Below are positions 27,280-36,837 of a DNA stretch of 61,485 bases, piece after piece. Both the position numbers and the translations under genes were made by a program. Position 1 is the stretch's first letter; the number at the start of each line of letters is the position of its first letter. The notes below the pieces were generated by a model. That model was not told the DNA's origin, searched no databases, and worked only from the letters and a program-made list of their open reading frames with translations. The DNA lies in the NCBI GenBank assembly GCA_013153605.1, contig JAADED010000074.1:1-61485 (forward strand), written 5' to 3'. This DNA is from Chlorobiota bacterium (GTDB lineage: Bacteria > Bacteroidota > Bacteroidia > Flavobacteriales > Flavobacteriaceae).

Positions 27280-28497
27280 ATGCGCCGGCTGATCAAAAAC
27301 ATCCGCCAGTTGGTTCAGGTGCGCGACCGCGTGCCGCCGCCTTTGCGGGGAGACGACATGGACCGCTTGCCCGTGATCGAAAATGCATATCTGATTATTG
27401 AAGACGGAGTAATCGCCGATTACGGTCCCATGGAGGCCCTCCCCTCCTCCGACGCCGACCGCATCATCGACGCTTCGGGCCGATTGGTGTTGCCGGCATG
27501 GATCGACAGCCATACCCATGCGGTGTTCGCCCGCCCCCGTTACGGGGAGTTTATCGATAAAATCAAAGGTTTGAGTTATGAAGAAATCGCCCGGCGCGGA
27601 GGGGGCATCGTCCGGTCGGCCGAAGCGTTGGCCGCCATGTCCGAACAAGAACTTTTCGAACGGGCGATGCGCTATGTGGAAGCCGCTCGAGCCTACGGAA
27701 CGGGCTTGATGGAAATCAAATCGGGATACGGGCTCTCCACCGATGCCGAGCTGAAAATGTTGCGCGTGATCCGCCGTTTGGGACGCGAAAGCGGCATTCC
27801 GGTCAAAGCCACCTTTCTGGGAGCCCATGCCGTGCCGCCCGGCATGACGCGAAAGGAATACGTGCGACTTATTATCGACGAGATGTTGCCGGCCGTAGCG
27901 CGCGAGCATTTGGCCGATTATGCGGACGTATTTTGCGAAGAAGGTTACTTTACCCCCCGCGACATGGACCTTATCCTGGGCGAAGCGGCCCGGTACGGGC
28001 TCAAACCCAAAGTCCACGTGAATCAATTCCACGCCCTGGGCGGGGTGGAAGTGGCCGTACGGCACGGGGCGGTATCGGTGGACCATTTGGAAGTTATGAC
28101 TCCCGGGGATTTCGAAATCCTGGCCGACAGCGAAACCATTGCCACCGTCCTTCCCGGATGCTCCTTCTTTTTGGGCATCCCCTACGCCCCGGCCAAAGAG
28201 ATGATTGCCCGCGGCATCGCCGTAGCCGTAGCCACCGATTTCAATCCCGGCTCGGCCCCTTCCTGGAGCATGCCCATGGCGGTGGCCCTGGCGGTGATCA
28301 AACAAAAACTCACTCCCGAACAAGCCATCAATGCCGCCACCGTAAATGCCGCCCACGCCCTCGAAGCCGCCGATCGGGCCGGCATGATTCGACGGGGCGC
28401 ACCCGCACGCCTGTGGATCTCGCAACCCATGGAACACTACGGCGAAATTCCCTATTATTTCGGGACCAATCCCGTGGGACACATTCTCGAGTTTTGA
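27280..28497 (+). CDS. hutI: Imidazolonepropionase
   Basis: 405-residue amidohydrolase of the histidine degradation pathway (4-imidazolone-5-propanoate to N-formimino-L-glutamate). Metal-ligand motif HTHAVFARPR, then RGGGIV, TFLGAHAVPP, VHVNQFHALGG, VDHLE and ATDFNPGSAPS are all present in the family order. It begins 3 nt after DUF4159. No other hut gene is in the window, so hutH/U/G must lie elsewhere or be absent. Confidence 0.93.
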   Translation: MRRLIKNIRQLVQVRDRVPPPLRGDDMDRLPVIENAYLIIEDGVIADYGPMEALPSSDADRIIDASGRLVLPAWIDSHTHAVFARPRYGEFIDKIKGLSYEEIARRGGGIVRSAEALAAMSEQELFERAMRYVEAARAYGTGLMEIKSGYGLSTDAELKMLRVIRRLGRESGIPVKATFLGAHAVPPGMTRKEYVRLIIDEMLPAVAREHLADYADVFCEEGYFTPRDMDLILGEAARYGLKPKVHVNQFHALGGVEVAVRHGAVSVDHLEVMTPGDFEILADSETIATVLPGCSFFLGIPYAPAKEMIARGIAVAVATDFNPGSAPSWSMPMAVALAVIKQKLTPEQAINAATVNAAHALEAADRAGMIRRGAPARLWISQPMEHYGEIPYYFGTNPVGHILEF

Positions 28498-28559
28498 AGC
28501 TTGCCGCGAGCGTGCTACCGCTTTTGCATAAGCATGGAGAGGTTTTAGAAAAAAATCTT

Positions 28560-28567
28560 TATATTTG
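28560..28567 (+). promoter_or_regulatory. -7 promoter element (TATATTTG) of the DUF2853 gene
   Basis: TAnnTTTG ending 26 nt before the ATG at 28594; no well-placed -33 element. Confidence 0.5.
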
Positions 28568-28593
28568 TTTTACAAAATCAAAAACTTACCGCC

Positions 28594-28932
28594 ATGAGCA
28601 AATTCGATGAAGTAGTAGAAAAAGCCATCGCGCAATTGAACAGCGTGGGTATCAAAGACGTGGACGAAACCCTGTTGCGCGCCATCGTGAAATCGCAAGG
28701 CCCTTCGGTGTACTTGCGGGATGCTTCGTTGGTGTCGTGTGCCGATGCCGGTGAACTCAAGCGCGTGGAAGACAACTTCCTGGTGAAAAAACTCGGCGTG
28801 ACGGACCAAACCACCATCGACAACGTGCTGAAAAAGGCGTGCGACAAATTCAGCGACGTACGTCAAAAAATGCGTGTGGCCTTTTATTACTACATTGTGA
28901 AAGAGCTGGGCAAGGAAAGCAAATTCGTGTGA
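28594..28932 (+). CDS. DUF2853 family protein
   Basis: 112-residue, mainly helical soluble protein matching the DUF2853 pattern (GPSVYLRDASLVSCAD, ELKRVEDNFLVKKLG, and a C-terminal KMRVAFYYYIVKELG). Function unknown. It has its own promoter element and is followed by a strong hairpin terminator, so it is probably monocistronic. Confidence 0.8.
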   Translation: MSKFDEVVEKAIAQLNSVGIKDVDETLLRAIVKSQGPSVYLRDASLVSCADAGELKRVEDNFLVKKLGVTDQTTIDNVLKKACDKFSDVRQKMRVAFYYYIVKELGKESKFV

Positions 28933-28953
28933 CCCTTTCCCGACCGCACACAC

Positions 28954-28987
28954 GAACGCCCGCCCCTTCGTCGAGAGGCGGGCGTTC
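28954..28987. terminator. Bidirectional hairpin terminator
   Basis: Perfect 11-bp inverted repeat GAACGCCCGCC / GGCGGGCGTTC between the convergent DUF2853 and T9SS beta-propeller genes. Confidence 0.8.
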
Positions 28988-29008
28988 TGCTTATACGCGA
29001 ATATCTTT

Positions 29009-32000
29009 TTAGCGTTTAATAAACGGAACCGTCCGTACGCCGTCTTTCCAATAAATTCGCCACAGATACATCCCTTTGGCCAGGGAAGAGGTATTGAAAT
29101 ACAAGCGGCGCGCCCCTTCGGTTTCCATCCGGAAAATCAACTGGCCGTCGGGTGAAATCCATTCCACCGCCGTAACGGGCTCGGAACTTTCGAGGGTTAC
29201 CTCTCCGTCGGAAGGGTTGGGATACAAATTGAGGGCTACCTCGCGCACGGCCGAAGGCGCGCCCAAGGTGCCCGTAATGCGCAAATTGTCCACCACCGCC
29301 CCTTCGCCGGTTACGTAATTGTCGGAAGCCATCACGAAGCGAAGATACACGCGGGGCTCTCCCGAAAGGAAATCCAAAGAATGCGAATAGGTGCGGAACG
29401 TGGCGTCCGTACCCGACCACTGGCCGCCCACGCAAGCCCCTTGCACCGAAGAATTGTTGTACCACGAAGGATCCGAAGCGCTTCCCAAAATATACCACCG
29501 GTATCCGTCCACCGAATATTCCATGTAAAGGGCATCCCAATTGTTTTCGATATCGAATGCCAGATCGAAGGAAATTTCCAAGTCGCGGTAACCGGAAAAA
29601 TCCAGGCAAGGCAAATAGAGGTAATCCCGCCGGGTGTTTGAGTACCTGCCGTCGGCATCGGTGCAATAGGCCCGCTGTCCCGAAGCGGCCGAACCCAATA
29701 CGGTACCCGAGGGTACGGCCAATTCCCATTCCGATATGTCGCGGGTCGATGCGGTAGCCAAAGTATGGGCGTCGCTTTCGAAATCCAAATACATTCCCGG
29801 CATGCCGGACATGTTTACGAAAAAGGAATAAACCCTTGTATTGTTACCGGGCACCCTGTCGCCGGGAACGCTCACCGAGAAGGTGCCCGTCATCGAGCCT
29901 CGGGCGGATCCCCAGTCCAAAACCAGGTCCACAAAGGCTGTATCCCCGGGACGCAATACGCCGGTTCGCGTTCCCGAAAAAGTATGAATGCCGTCGTTCC
30001 ACGAATAATCGAAAGAAGTGATGTCTTGCAAGCCCGCATTTACCACCGGCACGGAGAGGCTATGTACCGTATCGCAACCATACGTGCCGGAGGTTCGGCG
30101 TCCGCCCACGGCCAAATCCCTCTCGGCTGGATAGCGGTTGACGGGCGTCACCCACACGCTTCGCCCGAAAGTGGCGGCATATAAATACCCCGCGGTTTCG
30201 TCCACCTCCAAATCATACACCAAGGTACGGGGCAACCCGTTCGAAAACAATTCCCAGGGCGCATCGCCTTCTTTGCGATATACGCCCAAATCCGTGCCCG
30301 CATACAAAACGGGCGGATCGCTGTAAGGATGATAAACCACCTTGTTTACGCGCACGCCTCTCGGCAATCCGGCGGAGACGTCCGACCAGGAGCCGCCCGC
30401 ATATTTCCATACTTTGTCGAATACTGCCACCCAAAGGGTATCGTCCGTAGCATGCTTGGCCACGCTTTTGATTCGCCGGAAAAAGGTGTGCAACAAACTA
30501 AAACTTTGTCCTCCGTCGCGGCTGACGTACAAATTATTAAGCACCCCCGCCCACATGCGGGTCGAATCGGCAGGGTCGAAAGTCAACACGTCGGCGGGAT
30601 CGGAAAAGCCGGCTTGCTGAATGCGGGTCCAGGAATTACCGTCCAACCGGTAGAGATAATAGGTGGCCGCATAAAACCGTCCTTGCATGTCCACCGCCAC
30701 CGGCACCACCCAGCTTCCCATTTCGGGAATTTGGAGAATGGGACGACCGGAAATTCCCCCGTCAAAAGTTTCATATCCCGAATATCCGTAATACAACAGG
30801 CTGTAGGCATGGAAAGGATTGCGCGGATCCGCGGCATTGTCCATTCCGTCGCCTCCGTGATAAATATTCCAGGTAGAGCCTCGCTTGGCTATGCCGCCGT
30901 TATCTTGCAATCCGCCGTACACGGGCAAGACGTCGCTGTTTTTGCCTACGGACAACCGGTATACTTGCGAAACGGCCATTCCGTCGTGCAAGGGGGTGAA
31001 ATGCAAGCCGTCGTCGGTGCTTTTGTAAATCCCTCCGTCGGTACCCACATAAAGCACGCCGTTGAAATAACGGATAAAATGAATATCCGCATGGGTATAA
31101 CGCTCGTCTTCCACATACCAGGAATTGTGGGTGGTAAACGAATCGCCTCCGTCGGTGGAAATCATCAGGTTGAGTTCTCCCTTAAAGATCAAATCGGGAT
31201 TGGTATCCGACACTCCTATTTCCAAATCGTACCAGGATTGGCGGCTGTCGATCAGATTGTCGGTTTCGGCAGTTCGGGTAAAAGAAAGTCCGCTGTCGCG
31301 GGATACGTAAAATCCTTCAAAGGTATTGCCGCTTTTGGCAAATACATACACCCGCGAAGGATCGGCGGGAGTCACATCCATCACCATCCGGTCCACCCCG
31401 CTCAGGGGCAACCCGCGGGTGACCTGTTGCCAGGTTTGACCTCCGTCGGCCGAGCGGTAAAACCCGACGGGATTTTCGGTGGCCGCATACAAAATTTGCG
31501 GATCGGAAGGATGCAACCGCAAGTTGCGGCATCTTCCGTCGAGCACCCGTTGCCAGGTGGCACCCGCGTCGGACGATCGCCATACGCCGTGCGAAGTGGC
31601 CGCCACAATCACGGAGGATTGGCCGTGCGGAATGACAATGTCGGATACGAACGCACTTCCGCTGACGGGAAGGGTCAGATGTTGCCACGTTCGGCCTCCG
31701 TCGGTGGATTTGAACATCCCCCGGGAGGGACCTTGCCAAGCATCGTCGTCTCCGGTTCCTATGTAAATTACTTGCGGATTCAAAGGATCCAATGCGATTC
31801 CCGACACCCCGGGAGCCGCCAATTCGTCGGTCAAGGGCATCCAGGTGGCCCCGCCGTCCACGGTCTTCCACAATCCGCCGGCAGGCGCACCCGCATAAAT
31901 CACATCGGGATCGGTGGGGTCCACCACAATGACGTTGATTCGCCCTTTACCTTCCATTCCGCCGGTGCGGGTATAGGCGGTTTCGCCCAAGAGTTGCCAA

Positions 32001-32335
32001 TTGCTCCGGTCGGTAGCCGGGCGGGAGGTAAGTTCCCGATTCAATGCCCGGGACCATGATTCCGAGGGGTCTATGCCCGCTTCGGCATAATCTTGCCAAA
32101 AATAGCGGGTCCGTTCAAAAGGCTTTAACCCCGAACCTTTGGACAATCCCGTGAGGCGGGGCCACAGGGAATCGCGGGATGAAAATATTTGCTCCAAGGC
32201 ATTCGCCCAACCTGTATGCGAACGGGCCGGATATTCTTTCCAAGGATCTTCTTGAGCGTAAAACGGTCCCGTAAGCCAAAAAAACAAAAGGCCGATCCAC
32301 AAGGAGCGGCGCCAAAACGGATGTCGAATCTTCAT
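29009..32335 (-). CDS. T9SS-sorted secreted beta-propeller protein (BNR/VPS10-like repeats)
   Basis: 1108 residues. It has a signal peptide (ending PFYAQ), then about 600 residues of repeated SxDGGxTW-type sialidase/VPS10 repeats (VDGGATWMPL, STDGGRTWQHL, SSDAGATWQRV, SADGGQTWQQV) forming one or two propellers. A beta-sandwich region follows (about 890-1025, a jelly-roll similar to MAM/anchor J), then a C-terminal type A T9SS sorting domain (LNLYPNPSDGEVTLESSEP, ending GVRTVPFIKR). It should be exported and anchored at the cell surface by type IX secretion. Individual repeats resemble plant-cell-wall-binding or exo-sialidase-like propellers, but no catalytic residues are recognised. Confidence 0.88.
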   Translation of the reverse strand: MKIRHPFWRRSLWIGLLFFWLTGPFYAQEDPWKEYPARSHTGWANALEQIFSSRDSLWPRLTGLSKGSGLKPFERTRYFWQDYAEAGIDPSESWSRALNRELTSRPATDRSNWQLLGETAYTRTGGMEGKGRINVIVVDPTDPDVIYAGAPAGGLWKTVDGGATWMPLTDELAAPGVSGIALDPLNPQVIYIGTGDDDAWQGPSRGMFKSTDGGRTWQHLTLPVSGSAFVSDIVIPHGQSSVIVAATSHGVWRSSDAGATWQRVLDGRCRNLRLHPSDPQILYAATENPVGFYRSADGGQTWQQVTRGLPLSGVDRMVMDVTPADPSRVYVFAKSGNTFEGFYVSRDSGLSFTRTAETDNLIDSRQSWYDLEIGVSDTNPDLIFKGELNLMISTDGGDSFTTHNSWYVEDERYTHADIHFIRYFNGVLYVGTDGGIYKSTDDGLHFTPLHDGMAVSQVYRLSVGKNSDVLPVYGGLQDNGGIAKRGSTWNIYHGGDGMDNAADPRNPFHAYSLLYYGYSGYETFDGGISGRPILQIPEMGSWVVPVAVDMQGRFYAATYYLYRLDGNSWTRIQQAGFSDPADVLTFDPADSTRMWAGVLNNLYVSRDGGQSFSLLHTFFRRIKSVAKHATDDTLWVAVFDKVWKYAGGSWSDVSAGLPRGVRVNKVVYHPYSDPPVLYAGTDLGVYRKEGDAPWELFSNGLPRTLVYDLEVDETAGYLYAATFGRSVWVTPVNRYPAERDLAVGGRRTSGTYGCDTVHSLSVPVVNAGLQDITSFDYSWNDGIHTFSGTRTGVLRPGDTAFVDLVLDWGSARGSMTGTFSVSVPGDRVPGNNTRVYSFFVNMSGMPGMYLDFESDAHTLATASTRDISEWELAVPSGTVLGSAASGQRAYCTDADGRYSNTRRDYLYLPCLDFSGYRDLEISFDLAFDIENNWDALYMEYSVDGYRWYILGSASDPSWYNNSSVQGACVGGQWSGTDATFRTYSHSLDFLSGEPRVYLRFVMASDNYVTGEGAVVDNLRITGTLGAPSAVREVALNLYPNPSDGEVTLESSEPVTAVEWISPDGQLIFRMETEGARRLYFNTSSLAKGMYLWRIYWKDGVRTVPFIKR

Positions 32336-32356
32336 TTTCTACAATTTCAAATTTTC

Positions 32357-32364
32357 CAAATATA
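32357..32364 (-). promoter_or_regulatory. -7 promoter element (TATATTTG) of the beta-propeller gene
   Basis: TAnnTTTG on the minus strand, 21 nt upstream of the start codon; no -33 element at standard spacing. Confidence 0.4.
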
Positions 32365-32381
32365 GCCAAAATAATTCGGCG

Positions 32382-32415
32382 AATAAAAAAAGCCGGAAGG
32401 CGCGGGCCTCCCGGC
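32382..32415 (-). terminator. Intrinsic terminator of the pyrophosphatase gene
   Basis: On the minus strand GCCGGGAGGC and GCCTTCCGGC form a 10-bp GC-rich stem (one G-U pair) followed by seven T residues, 26 nt past the stop. Confidence 0.85.
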
Positions 32416-32441
32416 GGTTGAATTTTATACAAAGAAAGCGG

Positions 32442-34592
32442 TTAGGCGATAATGGGTGCCAAAATCAGGGCCACCACAGACATAAGCTTGATCAAAATAT
32501 TGAGCGAAGGACCGGACGTATCTTTGAAAGGATCGCCCACCGTATCGCCCGTTACGGCGGCGGCATGGGCTTCGGACCCTTTGGTGAGTTTTTTTCCGTC
32601 CACTTCCACTCCTTCTTCGATCATTTTCTTGGCATTATCCCAGGCACCTCCCGAATTGGCTTGGAATATGGCCATCATTACGCCGCTGACCATCACGCCG
32701 GCCAGCAGGCCGCCCAACATTTCGGGACCTCCGAGGAAGCCCACCACCACCGGAGTGAGAATGGCCACCAATCCGGGCAATACCATTTCGCGTAACGATG
32801 CTTTGGTGGAAATTTCCACGCATTTTTCGTATTCCGCATATTCATCGGCGCTTTCGAAGGCTTTGCGATCTTCCTCGCTCCACTCTTCTTCGGATTTGCC
32901 CGCATATTTTTTCATCAGTTGCAAGGCTTTGTTCAGTTGCGGAATTTGTCGGAACTGACGGCGCACTTCGTCGATCATGTCTTTGGCCGCCCGACCCACG
33001 GCTCCCATGGCCATGGACGAGAAGAGGAAGGGCAACATTCCGCCGATCAACAAACCGGCCATTACTTTGGGATCCGACACGTCGATTTTTTCCACTTTGG
33101 CCGTTTGCATGTAAGCGGTAAACAAGGCCAGGGCGGTCAATGCCGCCGAACCGATGGCAAACCCTTTACCGATGGCGGCGGTGGTGTTACCCACGGCGTC
33201 CAACTTATCGGTACGGGCACGCACCTCTTTGGGCAATTTGGACATTTCGGCGATACCTCCCGCGTTATCGGCGATAGGACCGTAAGCGTCCACCGCCAGC
33301 TGGATACCCAAGTTGGACAACATACCCACCGCGGCCAAAGCGATGCCGTACAAGCCGGCTAAATAATACGCTCCCACGATGGCGGCCGCCAAAATGAGAA
33401 TGGGAATGGCGGTGGATTGCATACCTACACTCAAGCCCGCAATAATATTGGTGGCGGGACCCGTGGTGGACTGGCGAACGATGCGCCAAACGGGTTTTTT
33501 ATACGTACCGGTGTAATATTCGGTGACCATGCCGATGGCGATTCCCGCCAACAATCCCAACACGATGGCCAGAAATACGCCCGTGGCGGTGTAGGTACGC
33601 CCGCCGTATTCCCATTTTTCGGGAAGGAAATAGTTGACGATAAACCAGGAAGCCGCTATCATGATCACGCCCGCGATGATTTCGCCGCGGTTAAGGGCCT
33701 TGTGGGGACTGCCTCCTTCTTTCACCTTGACGAAAAAGCTTCCGATAATGGAACTGATAATACCGGCCGCCGCCAACACCAAAGGCAACAGCACGGGATT
33801 CAACGACCCGTTAAAAGGTTCGGCTTCGATGAAGAGAGCGCCCAGGACCATGGCACTGATAAGCGACCCCACATAAGATTCGAACAGGTCGGCACCCATA
33901 CCGGCCACGTCGCCCACGTTATCACCCACATTGTCGGCAATGGTGGCGGGGTTCAGCGGATGGTCTTCGGGAATGCCGGCTTCCACCTTACCTACCAGGT
34001 CGGCACCCACATCGGCGGCTTTGGTATAAATACCGCCGCCCACACGGGCAAACAGGGCGATGGACGAAGCGCCGAAAGAAAAGCCGGTGATGACGGTAAT
34101 CACCTTATGCAAATCCCACTCGAATACATCGTGGTAAAGGATAAAGAGCAAGGAAAGCCCCAAAATACCCAAACCTACCACGGCCAAGCCCATTACACTA
34201 CCGCCGGCAAACGCCACTTCCAAAGCTTTACCCAAGCTCTTGCGGGCCGCGGCCGCCGTACGTACGTTGGCATTGGTGGCCACACGCATGCCGATAAACC
34301 CGGCCAAGGCCGACGAAAAGGCTCCCAAAATAAAGGAGACTCCGATCAACCACGAGGACTCCACCGGGTCGGCCGAAATGGCCAGCAATACGAAGACCAC
34401 TAAGATGAATATAATCAACACCTTGTATTCGGCCATCAAAAACGCCATGGCCCCCCTCCGAATGTGGGAAGCGATGCGTTTCATCCGTTCCGTTCCGTAA
34501 TCTTGTTTGGCGATCCAGCTCGAACGCCACCAAGTATAAGCCAATGCCAAAATACTGACAACCAGCACCGCATAAAGGATGGTCATATCCAT
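32442..34592 (-). CDS. hppA: Membrane-bound ion-pumping pyrophosphatase
   Basis: 716 residues with about 16 transmembrane helices and the family signatures [39 protein letters not shown] and [16 protein letters not shown], which hold the pyrophosphate/Mg2+ site. It hydrolyses PPi while pumping Na+ and/or H+ out of the cytoplasm. Position 'A' in [10 protein letters not shown] (around residue 467) is the alanine of the K+-dependent class (Lys in the K+-independent class); in Bacteroidota these are Na+- or Na+/H+-pumps. It has its own promoter element and terminator. Confidence 0.93.
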   Translation of the reverse strand: MDMTILYAVLVVSILALAYTWWRSSWIAKQDYGTERMKRIASHIRRGAMAFLMAEYKVLIIFILVVFVLLAISADPVESSWLIGVSFILGAFSSALAGFIGMRVATNANVRTAAAARKSLGKALEVAFAGGSVMGLAVVGLGILGLSLLFILYHDVFEWDLHKVITVITGFSFGASSIALFARVGGGIYTKAADVGADLVGKVEAGIPEDHPLNPATIADNVGDNVGDVAGMGADLFESYVGSLISAMVLGALFIEAEPFNGSLNPVLLPLVLAAAGIISSIIGSFFVKVKEGGSPHKALNRGEIIAGVIMIAASWFIVNYFLPEKWEYGGRTYTATGVFLAIVLGLLAGIAIGMVTEYYTGTYKKPVWRIVRQSTTGPATNIIAGLSVGMQSTAIPILILAAAIVGAYYLAGLYGIALAAVGMLSNLGIQLAVDAYGPIADNAGGIAEMSKLPKEVRARTDKLDAVGNTTAAIGKGFAIGSAALTALALFTAYMQTAKVEKIDVSDPKVMAGLLIGGMLPFLFSSMAMGAVGRAAKDMIDEVRRQFRQIPQLNKALQLMKKYAGKSEEEWSEEDRKAFESADEYAEYEKCVEISTKASLREMVLPGLVAILTPVVVGFLGGPEMLGGLLAGVMVSGVMMAIFQANSGGAWDNAKKMIEEGVEVDGKKLTKGSEAHAAAVTGDTVGDPFKDTSGPSLNILIKLMSVVALILAPIIA

Positions 34593-34614
34593 AATCGTCG
34601 AAAATATTTTGGTG

Positions 34615-34622
34615 CAAATTTA
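34615..34622 (-). promoter_or_regulatory. -7 promoter element (TAAATTTG) of hppA
   Basis: TAnnTTTG on the minus strand, 22 nt before the start. A TTTG is found 14 nt upstream of it, closer than usual. Confidence 0.5.
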
Positions 34623-34763
34623 TAACTTTTTTATACCAAAACCGATAAGTTTTAAACTTCCCCTTTCGGAATTACCCGGGAACGAGCGAAAAAGCTCCGG
34701 GCCGGCAATTCGACTTTTGAATTTTCCCATATCTTTGTGAAAAGCTTGCAAACATTTCCGCTT

Positions 34764-35405
34764 ATGTCTTTCGAATTGCTCCTTTTGATATTGGCCAATG
34801 CGATTTTTACTTATAAAGGATTGGAAGATCCGGTCTTTTTCGACAAATACAAATTCAATGTGTCCGCCATTCGCCGCGGCGAATATTACCGGCTGATCAC
34901 CTCGGGTTTTCTTCACGGAAGTTGGACCCATTTTATTTTTAACATGCTCACCCTTTATTTCTTTTATCCTCCGCTCAAGCAATGGGTGGGCACGGGCGGC
35001 GCTCTGGCGATTTATTTTGCGGGTCTTATTTTGGGCAATCTGACGGCCTATTATTTTCACAAAGATCATCCCTGGTATTCGGCCATCGGCGCTTCGGGAG
35101 CGGTTAATGCGGTGGTGTTCGCCTCCATACTTTTCAATCCCGACGCCTCCATCATTATTTTCCCCATTCCCATTCCCATTCCCGCCATCCTTTATGCCGT
35201 GGGTTACCTTCTCTACACCACCTTCGGCATGAGCCGGCAATCGGGCATCATCGGCCATGAAGCCCATTTCGGAGGAGCGGCGGCCGGTATTTTGACCGCC
35301 GTTTTACTGGAACCGGCTCTTTTAAAAGCCCGAACCGGCATGCTTTTGGTATTGATTTTGGTAATCGTCGCAGGATTTTTCTTTGCCAAACAAAAGAAAT
35401 TATGA
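34764..35405 (+). CDS. Rhomboid family intramembrane serine protease
   Basis: 213 residues, six transmembrane helices. The catalytic Ser111 sits in GASGA and the partner His168 in AHFGGAAAG; the loop before the third helix carries the HGSWTHFIFNM block typical of rhomboids. It cleaves transmembrane segments of unknown substrates. The ATG at 34764 starts directly at helix 1. The loop at about 132-140 (FPIPIPIPA) is encoded by a CCCATT hexanucleotide repeat. The gene ends 4 nt inside the PBP4 gene (ATGA). Confidence 0.87.
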   Translation: MSFELLLLILANAIFTYKGLEDPVFFDKYKFNVSAIRRGEYYRLITSGFLHGSWTHFIFNMLTLYFFYPPLKQWVGTGGALAIYFAGLILGNLTAYYFHKDHPWYSAIGASGAVNAVVFASILFNPDASIIIFPIPIPIPAILYAVGYLLYTTFGMSRQSGIIGHEAHFGGAAAGILTAVLLEPALLKARTGMLLVLILVIVAGFFFAKQKKL

Positions 35406-36835
35406 GACGCATCTTACTCCTTATATTGACCGGCATTTTGTGGGGGAATGCGCTCAATTATGCCCAACAGGTATCCGCCCTTACGCGTAAATTCGTCACC
35501 GCTCCGGCGGTCCGGCATGCCTTAACGGGAATCGACGTACGGGAGATACCGTCGGGGAAGTCGGTGGTTTCGCGAAATGCCGACCGTTTGTTCGTACCCG
35601 CCTCCACCTTGAAATTGCTCTACGTCTTTTCGGCCCTCGACGAATTGGGCGACGCCCATACGCGAGCCACCCTCTTGCTGATTACGGGACCGGTCAAAAA
35701 CGATACGCTCAAAGGTCATGTGATTATCCGAAGCGAAGGAGACCCTTCGTTCGGCGGAGCGGCGGATGCCAAATCTTTTCGGCGCCTTGCGGAAGAAATG
35801 TCGGCCGCCCTCCACCGGCTGGACATTAAAGTGATCGACGGAAACCTGGAACTCCAATTGCCGGCCAATCCCTATCCCGCCCACGGAAGCTGGCCCATCG
35901 AAGACATAGGCAATTACTACGGCACGGGATATTGGGGATTCAATTTTTTGGACAATACCTATTATTTATATTTGGACGCCCGCCAACCGGGACGGGTGCC
36001 CGAAATCGTACGAACGGAACCTTCGATTCCCCGTCTCCACATATACAATTTGGCCGTGACGGGACCTCCGGGGTCCGACGATACCGCTTATCTGTACGGC
36101 GACCCCACCTCCTTTACCCGCACGCTGATCGGATCGGTTCCCGCAACCGACACCCTCTACCGCCTCAAAGGAGGAATTCCCTATCCGCCGCTTACTTTTT
36201 TATGGATGTGGAAAGACCGGCTCGAAAACGAAGGCATAAGTTTGACGGGTAAATGGTTTGTACGTCCCAAACATATTACTTATCCGCGGGAGCAAACGAT
36301 TTGGAGCCATACCTCGCCTCCGCTGAAGGAACTGGCCCGCCATACCTTGAACAAAAGCGTCAACCTCTACAGCGAAGCCATGGCCCGCTGGGTGATCGAA
36401 AAAGACCGCATGCAATCGGACCGCTATCTGAATAAAGACAGCCTCAACGCCTATTTCCGCCGCCGCGGATTCACCCTAATCGATTTGGAAGACGGAAGCG
36501 GCCTGGCCCCCGACAACCTGATCGCCCCGTCGGAACTCACGGCCTTTTTGGTTCGCCGGGTAGAGCAAGATGGTCTCGAGCGGGTATTGGACATCCTCCC
36601 CCATGCCGGCGAAGAAGGCTACGCAAAATATTTTCTGAAAGGAAGCCCCGTTCAAAACCGGGTTTGGGTCAAAAGCGGATCGGTGAGTAAAGTACGCAAT
36701 TATGCGGGTATTTTTCGGGGAAAAAGCGGTAAATATTACGCCTTTGCGGTTATGGTGAACCACTTCGACACCTCCCATAAGGAGGTCAAACGCGCCATCG
36801 AAAGGTATGTGGAATCCCTGATAAACGCCTTGTAA
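35402..36835 (+). CDS. dacB: D-alanyl-D-alanine carboxypeptidase/endopeptidase, PBP4 (peptidase S13) type
   Basis: 477 residues with a signal peptide (ending NYAQQ) and the penicillin-binding active-site set: SxxK at Ser68-Thr-Leu-Lys71, SxN at Ser319-Val-Asn321 and KSG at 424-426 (the KTG-type box). The PBP4 inserted domain separates the first two. It trims peptidoglycan cross-links in the periplasm and is a beta-lactam target. It overlaps the rhomboid gene by 4 nt, so both may be made together. Confidence 0.92.
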   Translation: MRRILLLILTGILWGNALNYAQQVSALTRKFVTAPAVRHALTGIDVREIPSGKSVVSRNADRLFVPASTLKLLYVFSALDELGDAHTRATLLLITGPVKNDTLKGHVIIRSEGDPSFGGAADAKSFRRLAEEMSAALHRLDIKVIDGNLELQLPANPYPAHGSWPIEDIGNYYGTGYWGFNFLDNTYYLYLDARQPGRVPEIVRTEPSIPRLHIYNLAVTGPPGSDDTAYLYGDPTSFTRTLIGSVPATDTLYRLKGGIPYPPLTFLWMWKDRLENEGISLTGKWFVRPKHITYPREQTIWSHTSPPLKELARHTLNKSVNLYSEAMARWVIEKDRMQSDRYLNKDSLNAYFRRRGFTLIDLEDGSGLAPDNLIAPSELTAFLVRRVEQDGLERVLDILPHAGEEGYAKYFLKGSPVQNRVWVKSGSVSKVRNYAGIFRGKSGKYYAFAVMVNHFDTSHKEVKRAIERYVESLINAL

Positions 36836-36837
36836 GA

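Noticed and set aside
27013-28482. 489-codon open frame antisense to hutI and DUF4159
   Set aside because: Gly/His/Arg-rich antisense translation, no family pattern, overlaps two solid genes.
30329-32059. 576-codon open frame antisense to the T9SS beta-propeller protein
   Set aside because: Repeats in it are the reverse of the propeller repeats; no signal, domain or promoter.
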